NCBI GenBank assembly: GCA_023415235.1
Contig: JAEZLP010000017.1
Location: 1-64,000 of the forward strand
Direction: 5' to 3'
Origin: Bacillota bacterium
GTDB taxonomy: Bacteria > Bacillota > Clostridia > Peptostreptococcales > Anaerovoracaceae
Length of the DNA: 64,000 nucleotides
Below the pieces are notes generated by a model, which was not told the origin of the DNA, made no database searches, and worked only from the letters and a program-made list of their open reading frames with translations. Shown here one piece after another: positions 47,294-55,761 of the stretch. How positions within the stretch are numbered: position 1 is the stretch's first letter; each line of letters begins with the position of its first letter. The position numbers were made by a program, and so were the translations under genes.

Positions 47294-49837
47294 ATGAAGA
47301 CAAAGCAGTTAAAAGACGACTTATTTTGGGTGGGGAATCAGGATCCGGACCTGAGAATCTTTGACATTCTGATGGTTACGGAATTTGGAACCTCCTACAA
47401 TTCCTATGTGCTGAAGGGTTCGGAAAAAAACGTAGTTTTTGAGGCATCCAAAGCGAAATTTACTGATGACTATCTGGAAAAACTCACAGAAATCATACCT
47501 CTTGAAGAGATCGATTATATAATAGTCAGCCATACCGAACCGGACCACACCGGCACGATTGAAAAGATGCTGGAACTGAATCCGGGGCTCAAGCTGGTGG
47601 GAACCTCAGCGGCCATGAATTTTATGAAGGAAATTTGCAACCGTGATTTCGGCAGCATTATCGTTAAAGAGGGCGACAAGCTCTCTTTAGGCAACAAAAC
47701 GCTGAAATTCATCATGGCGCCGAACCTCCACTGGCCGGACACCATGTTCACCTATGTGGAGGAGGACGGCCTTCTCGTAACCTGCGATGCATTTGGCTGC
47801 CATTATTCCCTGGAGGGAGTAACCAATGACACCATTCCTGTGAAGGAGGACTACCAAGGCGCGCTGAAATACTATTTTGACGGTATTGTAGCTCCCTTTA
47901 AATCCTTCGCTGTGGATGCGGTGAAAAAGATTGAAAATCTTGAGATCAAGATGATACTCACTGGCCATGGCCCGGTTCTTACAGAAAATCCTTGGGCAGT
48001 TGTAGAACAATACAGGGAGTGGTCCAAGGAAACGAATCCAAACACGAAGAAGACCGTTGTTATTCCTTATGTTTCGGCTTACGGCTATACAGAAACCCTG
48101 GCTAAAAAAATTGCGGAGGGTATTCAGGATTACGGGGACATCGACGTAAGGCTGTATGATATGGTCTATGCCGAAAAAGAAAAGGTACTGGATGAATTGT
48201 ACTGGGCCGACGGAATCCTTTTTGGAACTCCCACAATGGTGGGCGAAGCGTTGAAGCCGATCTGGGATCTTGTTACCTCGATGTTTGCCAAGACTCATGG
48301 GAAAAAGATTGCATCCGCCTTTGGCTCCTATGGTTGGAGCGGGGAAGGCGTTCCCAATATCATGGATCGGCTTGGTCAGCTGGGGATGAAGCTGTACGGC
48401 AAGGGTCTGAGAATCCGTTTCAAGCCCAATGAAGCCCAGCTGCAGGAAGCCTTTGAATTTGGCTACGGCTTTGGAGCATCGGTAGACGCCGGTAAAATCA
48501 TGGAGAATGTAAAACCCGGAGCAAAGTCGGTTAAAAAGTGGAGATGTCTGGTATGCGGTTATGTCCATGAGGGCGAACAGCCGCCGGATTCCTGTCCGGT
48601 CTGCGGCGTCGGACCCGACCAGTTTGAAGAGATCAGCGTCGTCGATACCGGTTTTCAGTCGGATAAGGCGGAGCGCTTTATCATTATCGGAAACGGCGGA
48701 GCTGGAACTACTGCTTGCGAAGAAATAAGAAAGAGAAATAAAGTCTGCTCCATCGAAATCATTTCCTCGGAAAATGTGATCGGATACAATCGTCCTATGC
48801 TGACCAAGGGAATTCTTTCAGAAGTGGATCCTGTAAACTTCTATATCAAACCTGCCGAATGGTATCAGGAAAACAATATCAAGCTGACTCTCGGCACTAC
48901 GGTAAACGAGATCCGTAAGGATTCGAAGGAGCTGGTGCTTTCCAACGGGGAGACCAGGTCCTATGACAAGCTGATCCTGGCAACCGGTGCAAAAGCCTTT
49001 ATTCCGCCTATCAAAGGAGCGGAACAGGAAGGGGTCTTTGCGATCCGTACGCTGGAGGGCGTCAACATGCTTCAGAAATTCCTGAAACAGGTTAAAAAAG
49101 CGGTTGTGATCGGTGGCGGTATCTTGGGGCTGGAGGCTGCATGGGAGCTGAAAAAAGCAGGAAAAGAAGTAACGGTCATTGAGCTTTCTCCCAATATCAT
49201 GAACAAGCAACTGGACGAGAGAGGCTCCGAACTCCTGAGGGCGGCTACGGAAAAAGCGGGAATCAGAGTGATTACCAATACCGGTATCGAGGAGATTTCC
49301 GGGGATGGAAAAGCAACCGGAGTCAAACTGGTCGACGGAACGCTGGTAAGCGCCGACCTGGTAATCTGTTCCACCGGAGTCAGACAGAATATCGAACTGG
49401 CGAAGGCGATTGGAATCGAAACGGGGCGTTCGATCAAGGTAAACGAAAAGATGGAAACTGGTGTAGAAGGAATTTATGCCTGCGGAGACTGCGCGGAATT
49501 CAACGGAGCAAATTATGCCATCTGGGGCCAGGCGGTTGAAATGGGAAAAGCGGCTGGTATCAACGCGGTAGGCGACGAATACAAATATGAAGCCTTTATT
49601 CCGTCCAACGCTTTCAGCGGCATGGGCACCTCATTGTTCGCAGTGGGCGACAACGGCAAGGATCCGGAGAAGGTTTACAAGACGTTTGAAGTGTTTGACG
49701 GAGCCAAGAATACCTATGAAAAGCTGTATTTTGTAAACAACCGATTCTGCGGAGGAATCCTCTTAGGGGATGTTTCCAAATCAGCCAGGCTGTTGGAAGG
49801 CTATATAAATCAAGACCCGATTGCGAAATTTCTTTAG
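47294..49837 (+). CDS. Flavodiiron protein fused to rubredoxin and an NAD(P)H:rubredoxin reductase
   Basis: 847 residues in four parts: an MBL-type diiron domain (about 1-245, ligands in HTEPDHTG near residue 79, plus later His/Asp ligands); a flavodoxin FMN domain (about 255-395); a rubredoxin (about 414-450, CLVC and CPVC); and a FAD/NAD(P)H reductase (about 460-847, with IIGNGGAG, a second dinucleotide fold GGGILGLEAAW and a late GIYACGDCAEF). One chain can carry electrons from NAD(P)H to reduce O2 to water, or NO. This fits an anaerobe that detoxifies oxygen. The class F-type fusion is known in clostridia. AAGGAGG precedes the ATG. Confidence 0.95.
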   Translation: MKTKQLKDDLFWVGNQDPDLRIFDILMVTEFGTSYNSYVLKGSEKNVVFEASKAKFTDDYLEKLTEIIPLEEIDYIIVSHTEPDHTGTIEKMLELNPGLKLVGTSAAMNFMKEICNRDFGSIIVKEGDKLSLGNKTLKFIMAPNLHWPDTMFTYVEEDGLLVTCDAFGCHYSLEGVTNDTIPVKEDYQGALKYYFDGIVAPFKSFAVDAVKKIENLEIKMILTGHGPVLTENPWAVVEQYREWSKETNPNTKKTVVIPYVSAYGYTETLAKKIAEGIQDYGDIDVRLYDMVYAEKEKVLDELYWADGILFGTPTMVGEALKPIWDLVTSMFAKTHGKKIASAFGSYGWSGEGVPNIMDRLGQLGMKLYGKGLRIRFKPNEAQLQEAFEFGYGFGASVDAGKIMENVKPGAKSVKKWRCLVCGYVHEGEQPPDSCPVCGVGPDQFEEISVVDTGFQSDKAERFIIIGNGGAGTTACEEIRKRNKVCSIEIISSENVIGYNRPMLTKGILSEVDPVNFYIKPAEWYQENNIKLTLGTTVNEIRKDSKELVLSNGETRSYDKLILATGAKAFIPPIKGAEQEGVFAIRTLEGVNMLQKFLKQVKKAVVIGGGILGLEAAWELKKAGKEVTVIELSPNIMNKQLDERGSELLRAATEKAGIRVITNTGIEEISGDGKATGVKLVDGTLVSADLVICSTGVRQNIELAKAIGIETGRSIKVNEKMETGVEGIYACGDCAEFNGANYAIWGQAVEMGKAAGINAVGDEYKYEAFIPSNAFSGMGTSLFAVGDNGKDPEKVYKTFEVFDGAKNTYEKLYFVNNRFCGGILLGDVSKSARLLEGYINQDPIAKFL

Positions 49838-49893
49838 AAGCGTGGCCGGAGAAAAGCATCGCTTCACAAAATAACTGCAATAGCTATTGCTTG

Positions 49894-49922
49894 CGGGAGG
49901 GCCTGATCGGGTCCTCCTTTTT
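49894..49922 (+). terminator. Terminator after the flavodiiron fusion
   Basis: GGGAGG-GCC pairs with GGGTCCTCC around a short loop, followed by TTTTT. Confidence 0.8.
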
Positions 49923-50087
49923 CATTGAAAAAATAGCTGCACAGGACAGAAAATACGAAAAAAATGAATGGACTTTTTCTTCGCATCGTGATATTGTTAC
50001 AGATAACGAGCTTGAAAAAGTCTCAATCTGGTCATTCTACCGATCTTAGCCTATCTTCGCAGGAATATTGAGAATATATCGACGGCA

Positions 50088-50981
50088 TTGATTATGCTGG
50101 TTCAAACAATATTTCTAATAGGAATGCTTAAAGGAGGCATTGCGCTGAGCTTAAGCGAACAGTCGTCCCTTGCCGGTCACAGCACCTATTATCTTGCCGC
50201 CTTCACCACGGCTGCATTCATCACGATGCCACCCCTTGTGTCGGCAGTTCTTTTGCTGTTGGCCAATTTTGTCTTCATACTGATGCTTCCACAGTTTCAG
50301 CCGGAGCCAGCTGTGATCACCATGCTGAATATCAACACCATGGCGGCAACTGCGGTGGCCTGGATTCTGAATCAGATGGTTTCCCGTGCGAAGGTGAGCT
50401 CATTCCTCAACGAAAAAACTATTGTGGAAAAAAACCTGGAACTGGAAAAGAAAAATGAGGAACTGAAAGAGCTAACCATGCGGGATTCCCTGACGGATCT
50501 GCTCAATCATAAAAATTCCCTGAAAAGACTGAAGGAAGAGATCGACCGTGCAAAGCGGATCAATTATCCGCTCTCAGTTGCCATGATCGATCTGGACAAT
50601 TTCAAGCAGGTGAACGATACCTACGGCCACCAGACCGGAGACGAGGTGCTGAGACAGGTGGCCGGAGTCTTGTCGGAAAATTGCAGAGCGACCGATGTGG
50701 TTGGCCGTTACGGCGGAGAGGAATTTATCGTTATAATGCCGGATACCAATGATCGGGATGCATCCATACTCATTGAACGAATCCAGACAAGGGTCAGAGA
50801 GATGGAGTTTAAAGACGGCGTTCGAATCACTCTCAGCTGCGGCGTCAGCGAAATGAACGGAGAATCCGTTCACAGCATATTGAAATCTTCAGATATCATG
50901 CTATATGAAGCCAAGAGAAAAGGAAAGGATCGAGTAGAGGTAAAACTTAACAAGGACAAGAAAAGTGCAGCGATCAACTAA
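50088..50981 (+). CDS. Diguanylate cyclase (GGDEF), 5' end uncertain
   Basis: The annotated 297 residues hold about three N-terminal hydrophobic helices, a coiled-coil linker (EKNLELEKKNEELKEL), and a complete GGDEF domain with RYGGEEF (near 206) and the usual DNFKQVNDTYGH segment. It should make c-di-GMP. TTG 50088 has no ribosome site. The same frame is open back to 50016 and would encode LNLVILPILAYLRR. An ATG at 49964 in another frame encodes MNGLFLRIVILLQIT, which looks like a missing first helix. So the gene may carry a frameshift, or the true start may differ. Confidence 0.72.
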   Translation: MIMLVQTIFLIGMLKGGIALSLSEQSSLAGHSTYYLAAFTTAAFITMPPLVSAVLLLLANFVFILMLPQFQPEPAVITMLNINTMAATAVAWILNQMVSRAKVSSFLNEKTIVEKNLELEKKNEELKELTMRDSLTDLLNHKNSLKRLKEEIDRAKRINYPLSVAMIDLDNFKQVNDTYGHQTGDEVLRQVAGVLSENCRATDVVGRYGGEEFIVIMPDTNDRDASILIERIQTRVREMEFKDGVRITLSCGVSEMNGESVHSILKSSDIMLYEAKRKGKDRVEVKLNKDKKSAAIN

Positions 50982-51003
50982 AGTTGATTCAACTGCACTT
51001 TTA
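50961..51003. terminator. Bidirectional terminator between the cyclase and spoIIID
   Basis: AAAAGTGCAG pairs with CTGCACTTTT and an inner ATCAACT/AGTTGAT stem is present. It overlaps the cyclase stop and lies 6 nt before the minus-strand spoIIID end, so it serves both convergent genes. Confidence 0.85.
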
Positions 51004-51008
51004 TTTTG

Positions 51009-51257
51009 CTAACGCCCCTTATATTTCTGTTGTGTGGCAAGCCCGCCTCTGATGTGGCGTTCCGCCTTGTTATTATCTAAAACAGTTTTGACCTCATGGG
51101 CCAAACCTGGATTTATCTCAAGCAGCCTCTCAGTAATATCCTTGTGAACTGTGGACTTAGATACCCGAAACTTCTTTGCGGCTGCCCGAACCGTGGAATT
51201 GGTTTCAAGTATGTACCTGGCGAGCTCCAATACCCGCTCCTCTATGTAATCCTTCAT
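51009..51257 (-). CDS. spoIIID: Sporulation transcription factor SpoIIID
   Basis: 82-residue mother-cell regulator that acts after sigma-E and before sigma-K. The helix-turn-helix is TVRAAAKKFRVSKSTVHKDITERL (about 22-45, read in two parts). The start MKDYIEERVLELARYI is conserved. GAAGGTGGTGAAG precedes the minus-strand ATG. It is good evidence that the organism makes endospores or descends from spore formers. The gene stands alone next to a bidirectional terminator. Confidence 0.96.
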   Translation of the reverse strand: MKDYIEERVLELARYILETNSTVRAAAKKFRVSKSTVHKDITERLLEINPGLAHEVKTVLDNNKAERHIRGGLATQQKYKGR

Positions 51258-51395
51258 ATTTTAGACTTCACCACCTTCATATATTTGTGCGTTAAATTGA
51301 GATTGGCTTGCAAGCCAAAGCAACAGGGATTTCTATACAACATATATATGTAGGACGAGGCGGCGATATGCTATTATGATTCTCTCAATATCTAA

Positions 51396-51433
51396 AATGA
51401 ATAAAAATACATAATATATAATAAATATGCAAA
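51396..51433 (+). promoter_or_regulatory. Tandem ARG boxes upstream of argC
   Basis: The site 51396-51413 fits the ArgR consensus TNTGNATWWWWATNCANA at all defined positions except the first. A second, weaker site lies at 51416-51433 with a 2-bp gap. Paired boxes about two helical turns apart are the usual ArgR/AhrC operator arrangement. They end 6 bp before the -35 box, so bound ArgR would block the promoter when arginine is high. Confidence 0.7.
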
Positions 51434-51439
51434 AATTCG

Positions 51440-51467
51440 TTGACTTTGTTCAAAAATAACGTATAAT
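51440..51467 (+). promoter_or_regulatory. Promoter of the argC-argB-argD-carA-carB operon
   Basis: The -35 box TTGACT (51440-51445) and the -10 box TATAAT (51462-51467) are 16 bp apart, immediately after the ARG boxes and about 65 bp before the argC ATG. Confidence 0.8.
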
Positions 51468-51531
51468 TAAACAAAATGACATTATTAACCTACTGTCAGC
51501 GGAAGAAGCCATCAGGGAAGGAGACAGCAGC

Positions 51532-52473
51532 ATGACTTATAAAATTTATATTGACGGCCAGGAAGGAACAACCGGATTGAAAATTCGAAAACGCCTTCAG
51601 GCTAGAAATGACCTGGAGGTTCTTTCGATTACTGAGGAAGAACGCAAAGTCCCGGAATCAAGGCTGAAATTGATGAAACAGGCAGATATCTCATTTCTCT
51701 GTCTCCCCGATTCTGCCTCTAGGGAAATCGTAGAAAAAGCGGATGAAAATCTCAGAATACTGGATACTTCAACCGCATTTAGAACCGATCCCACCTGGAC
51801 TTACGGTTTTCCGGAGCTAAATGAAACGCAAAGGGAACTGATTGCAGGATCAAACAGGGTTGCCGTCCCCGGCTGCCATGCCACGGGTTTTATTTCTCTG
51901 GTGAACCCTCTCGTATCCCAGCATATTATAGATAAAGAATATCCGCTGGTTTGCCATTCTCTGACTGGATACAGCGGCGGCGGAAAGGCCATGATCAGCC
52001 AGTATGAAGAGGATACCAGGCAGGAAGGCCTGGACGGACCGAGACAATACTCTTTGGACCAAAACCACAAGCATCTGGCTGAAATGAAGGCGGCAGCGGG
52101 AATCAGCCATCCTCCCGCATTCCACCCCATCGTGGCGGATTATTACTGCGGTATGCTGGTTACGGTAACGCTGCATACAAGGCTTCTCAGGAAAGTCCTG
52201 AAACCGTCGGAGCTGCGGCAGGTGTATGAGGAATACTACAGGGATCAGCCGGTGATCAAGGTGCGTTCGGAAGCGGAAAAACCTGCTGACGGGTTTATGG
52301 CGGCCAACGTGCGAGCAGATCACGACGGACTTGAAATCTATATTCTTGGGAATGACGAGCATATAGCGCTGATGGCCAGATATGACAATTTGGGCAAGGG
52401 TGCGTCCGGAGCAGCCATTCAGTGCATGAATATCATGCTTGGTTTGCCGGAAAGCAAAGGTCTGGTTCTTTAG
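51532..52473 (+). CDS. argC: N-acetyl-gamma-glutamyl-phosphate reductase (short type 2)
   Basis: 313-residue enzyme that reduces N-acetylglutamyl phosphate to the semialdehyde with NADPH. DGQEGTTGLKIRKRL forms the nucleotide-binding start, and the catalytic Cys lies in VPGCHATGFI near residue 115. Length and pattern match the shorter ArgC type. It opens the arginine operon behind ARG boxes. The stop is 44 bp before the argB start. Confidence 0.95.
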   Translation: MTYKIYIDGQEGTTGLKIRKRLQARNDLEVLSITEEERKVPESRLKLMKQADISFLCLPDSASREIVEKADENLRILDTSTAFRTDPTWTYGFPELNETQRELIAGSNRVAVPGCHATGFISLVNPLVSQHIIDKEYPLVCHSLTGYSGGGKAMISQYEEDTRQEGLDGPRQYSLDQNHKHLAEMKAAAGISHPPAFHPIVADYYCGMLVTVTLHTRLLRKVLKPSELRQVYEEYYRDQPVIKVRSEAEKPADGFMAANVRADHDGLEIYILGNDEHIALMARYDNLGKGASGAAIQCMNIMLGLPESKGLVL

Positions 52474-52517
52474 GGAACGCTTCGGCGAAGGACTCTGGAA
52501 ACAGGAAGGACGACAGG

Positions 52518-53354
52518 ATGAAGATTGGGAAAAAATCGCTGCAATACATACAAAAGCTGGCCGGAAAGACCGTTGTGATCAAGTACGGCGGGAATGCCAT
52601 GATAAATGAGACGTTGAAAAAGGCAGTCATGAACGATATCGTGCAGCTAAGCGGAATGGGAATCCGGATTGTGCTGGTCCACGGAGGCGGACCGGAAATC
52701 AGCAGCATGCTGGACATCATGGGAAAGGAAACCAAATTTATCGACGGCTTGCGATACACGGACGCTGAGACCGCGGAGGTGGCGGCTATGGTGCTTGCGG
52801 GGAAGGTAAACAAGAAACTGGTCTCCCTGATTCAGCTTCAGGACGGCAGGGCGATCGGTCTCTGCGGATTAGATGGCGGTATGATACAGGTTGAAAAGAA
52901 AAAGGGGAAGGTGGATCTGGGCTTCGTGGGAGAGATTACGAAAGTGGACCCCGCGCTGATTGAAGTGGCGCTTGAAAACGGGTTGATTCCAGTGATTGCA
53001 ACCGTGGGGGCGGATCAGGAGGGCCAGACCTACAACATCAACGCGGATACCGCCGCTTCGGCAATCGCAAGCGCACTGAAAGCGGAAAAACTGATCTCCA
53101 TGACAGACGTAAGGGGGCTGCTGCTGAAGAAGGACGATGAAGCTTCTTTGATCAGAAGCATTCATATCAGCGAAATACAGGAACTGATAAACGGGGGAGT
53201 CATATCGGGCGGTATGATTCCGAAAATTCAAAGCTGCATAGACGGGATTAAAAACGGCGTCAGAGAAGTCTCCATCATCGATGGCAGAGTTGAGCATTCC
53301 ATTCTCATAGAGCTGCTGTCGGAAGAGAAAATCGGGACTCGGATCACTCCTTGA
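52518..53354 (+). CDS. argB: Acetylglutamate kinase
   Basis: 278-residue amino-acid kinase that phosphorylates N-acetylglutamate. Signatures are VVIKYGGNAM near residue 17, VHGGGPEIS near residue 53, and the NINADTAASAIASAL nucleotide site near residue 173. ATG 52518 follows AGGAAGGA; the longer ORF reaching into argC is not needed. There is no N-terminal helix extension of the arginine-inhibited hexameric type visible, so feedback is probably by ArgR only. Confidence 0.95.
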   Translation: MKIGKKSLQYIQKLAGKTVVIKYGGNAMINETLKKAVMNDIVQLSGMGIRIVLVHGGGPEISSMLDIMGKETKFIDGLRYTDAETAEVAAMVLAGKVNKKLVSLIQLQDGRAIGLCGLDGGMIQVEKKKGKVDLGFVGEITKVDPALIEVALENGLIPVIATVGADQEGQTYNINADTAASAIASALKAEKLISMTDVRGLLLKKDDEASLIRSIHISEIQELINGGVISGGMIPKIQSCIDGIKNGVREVSIIDGRVEHSILIELLSEEKIGTRITP

Positions 53355-53391
53355 CTGAATGACAGGAGAATAGAGAATATGGAGGGTAACC

Positions 53392-54564
53392 GTGAACACA
53401 AATCAAATAATGGAACGAGACAGACAATACATACTTGGAACCTACAGGAGGAACGAACTGTGCATATCGAAAGGTTCCGGATCGGTCTGCTGGTCTCCGG
53501 AAGGGAAACGGTATATCGATTTCTCATCGGGAATCGGCGTCAACTCCCTGGGGTACAGCGACGAGGGCTGGGTTGATGCGGTAACGCGTCAGCTGCGCAC
53601 TCTACAGCATACGTCCAACCTGTTTTATACGGAACCTTGCGGGGCGCTTGCTGAAATTCTTGTCAACAGAACCGGTTTTGACAAGGTCTTTTTCTGCAAC
53701 TCCGGCGCAGAAGCAAATGAAGGGGCCATCAAGGCTGCCAGAAAATACAGCTTACAGAAATACGGAGCAGGAAGATACGATATCATAACACTCCAGAACT
53801 CCTTTCACGGGAGAACACTGGCTACCATCACCGCCACGGGACAGGATGACTATCATAAATATTTTGATCCCTTTATGGAAGGGTTTGTCTATTCGAAACT
53901 CAATGATCATGAGGACCTCAAAGGAAAAATCACTGACAGGACATGTGCGGTTATGGCTGAGCTGATTCAGGGAGAGGGAGGCGTCAACAGGCTGGAGGAA
54001 GACTATGTCAGAGAGCTGCACGACCTGTGCAAAGAAAAGGATATTCTTCTGATCATAGACGAGGTACAGACAGGGATCGGAAGAACGGGAAAACTCTTCG
54101 CCTATGAGCATTTCGGGATCCGCCCGGATATGGTTACCATGGCAAAGGGATTGGGCGCAGGGCTCCCGATCGGAGGAATCCTTTTCGGAGAAAGCTGTTC
54201 TCATGTGCTGCAGCAGGGCGATCACGGAACGACCTTCGGCGGCAACCCCGCGGTGTGCGCCGGAGCCATAGAGGTATTAAATCGAATTGATAATAAATTT
54301 CTTGATCAGGTTGCCAAAAAGGGCGATTATATGAAGTCCCGAATAGAAAAGATGGACGGTGTGGATATGGTAACGGGACTTGGATTGATGCTGGGGGTTT
54401 CCCTAAAGGACAAGGAAGCGAAAGAAGTAGTGAAAAACGCCTTGGAGCTTGGCCTGATCACATTGACCGCAAAGAGCCGGATCCGACTGCTTCCGCCGCT
54501 CAATATCAGTGATGAGGAGCTGGATGAAGGGCTGGAGCTTCTGGAAAAAGCCATTCGTGGATAG
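53392..54564 (+). CDS. argD: Acetylornithine aminotransferase (GTG start)
   Basis: 390-residue PLP enzyme converting N-acetylglutamate semialdehyde to N-acetylornithine. FCNSGAEANEGAIKAARKY near residue 102, the DEVQTGIGRTG stretch near 223, and the PLP lysine in TMAKGLGAGLPIGG near 249 are all present. GTG 53392 is preceded by GGAGGG. It follows argB after 37 bp and continues the operon. An N-acetylornithine-consuming argJ or argE is not next to it. Confidence 0.96.
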   Translation: MNTNQIMERDRQYILGTYRRNELCISKGSGSVCWSPEGKRYIDFSSGIGVNSLGYSDEGWVDAVTRQLRTLQHTSNLFYTEPCGALAEILVNRTGFDKVFFCNSGAEANEGAIKAARKYSLQKYGAGRYDIITLQNSFHGRTLATITATGQDDYHKYFDPFMEGFVYSKLNDHEDLKGKITDRTCAVMAELIQGEGGVNRLEEDYVRELHDLCKEKDILLIIDEVQTGIGRTGKLFAYEHFGIRPDMVTMAKGLGAGLPIGGILFGESCSHVLQQGDHGTTFGGNPAVCAGAIEVLNRIDNKFLDQVAKKGDYMKSRIEKMDGVDMVTGLGLMLGVSLKDKEAKEVVKNALELGLITLTAKSRIRLLPPLNISDEELDEGLELLEKAIRG

Positions 54565-54634
54565 CGGAAGGGGAAGGCTAACCTGCGCACATTCGGCGAC
54601 GAAACGGCGGGAAAGAACGGAAGGAGCAGATAGA

Positions 54635-55747
54635 ATGGAAAAAAACAGTAAATTGGAAAAAAAGGATGAGAGGACCGCTTATCTGATCCTTGAAGACGGA
54701 ACCGTCTACGAGGGGAAGGGCTTCGGAGTACAGGGCACAGCCGTCGGAGAAGTGGTGTTCACCACAGGAATGACGGGATATCAGGAAACCCTGACGGATC
54801 CCAGCTACTATGGGCAGATCGTTACCCAGACGTTTCCGCTGATCGGGAACTATGGGCTGAATGATTTGGACAGTGAATCGTCGAGATCCTGGGTCAAGGG
54901 ATACATCGTCCGGGAGTGGTGCGAAAAACCCTCCAACTTCAGAAGTAAATATACGATGGATGAATACCTGAAGAAAAACAATATAGTGGGGATCTATGAT
55001 ATCGATACCAGGGCCCTCACGAAAAAAATAAGGGAGTATGGCGTGATGAACGGCGCTGTCACTGCGGAAATGCCGGAAGAGATGGACAGCTACTTACAAG
55101 AACTGCGATGTTTTTCGATCAGGAACGCGGTCAAGGCGGTTTCCTGTATGGAGCAATCCTTTTATCCCGCGCTGAAGGAAAAGTATCATGTGGTATTATA
55201 TGATTTCGGATATAAGGCGAATATCCTCCGCAGCCTGCTGAACAGAGAATGCAGCGTTACGGTGGTTCCCTATAATACGCCGGCGGAGAATATCCGCAGA
55301 CTCAACCCCGATGGGATCATGCTTTCAAACGGTCCGGGAGATCCGGCGGAAAATGAGGAACCCATTAAAATACTGAGAGAACTAATGAAAAGCGGAATTC
55401 CGATTTTCGGAATATGCCTCGGACATCAGCTGCTGGCGCTGGCAAACGGAGCCAGAACAGAAAAGCTGAAATACGGACACCGGGGCGCCAACCAGCCGGT
55501 AGCCGATAAAATCCGGGACAGAGTTTTTATCACAAGCCAAAACCATGGGTATGCCGTGGTGGGGGAATCTCTGGATCCGAAAATTGGAACGGTGAGCCAC
55601 AGCAATGTAAATGACGGAAGCTGCGAAGGGATTACATATGAAAATGGCAAAGCCTTTACCGTTCAGTTCCATCCGGAAGCTTGCGCCGGTCCGCAGGATA
55701 CCGAGTATCTTTTCGATCAGTTCATTCAAATGATGTCGCAGCACTAG
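54635..55747 (+). CDS. carA: Carbamoyl-phosphate synthase small (glutaminase) subunit
   Basis: 370 residues. The N-terminal domain (GTVYEGKGFGVQGTAVGEVVF near 24, read in two parts) precedes a class I glutaminase with GICLGHQL (nucleophile Cys near 264) and FHPEA. It delivers ammonia from glutamine to CarB. ATG 54635 follows AAGGAG; the upstream frame extends into argD. Position after argD and tight gap to carB (14 bp) show one operon. Confidence 0.97.
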   Translation: MEKNSKLEKKDERTAYLILEDGTVYEGKGFGVQGTAVGEVVFTTGMTGYQETLTDPSYYGQIVTQTFPLIGNYGLNDLDSESSRSWVKGYIVREWCEKPSNFRSKYTMDEYLKKNNIVGIYDIDTRALTKKIREYGVMNGAVTAEMPEEMDSYLQELRCFSIRNAVKAVSCMEQSFYPALKEKYHVVLYDFGYKANILRSLLNRECSVTVVPYNTPAENIRRLNPDGIMLSNGPGDPAENEEPIKILRELMKSGIPIFGICLGHQLLALANGARTEKLKYGHRGANQPVADKIRDRVFITSQNHGYAVVGESLDPKIGTVSHSNVNDGSCEGITYENGKAFTVQFHPEACAGPQDTEYLFDQFIQMMSQH

Positions 55748-55761
55748 AGAGGGAGGAAAAC

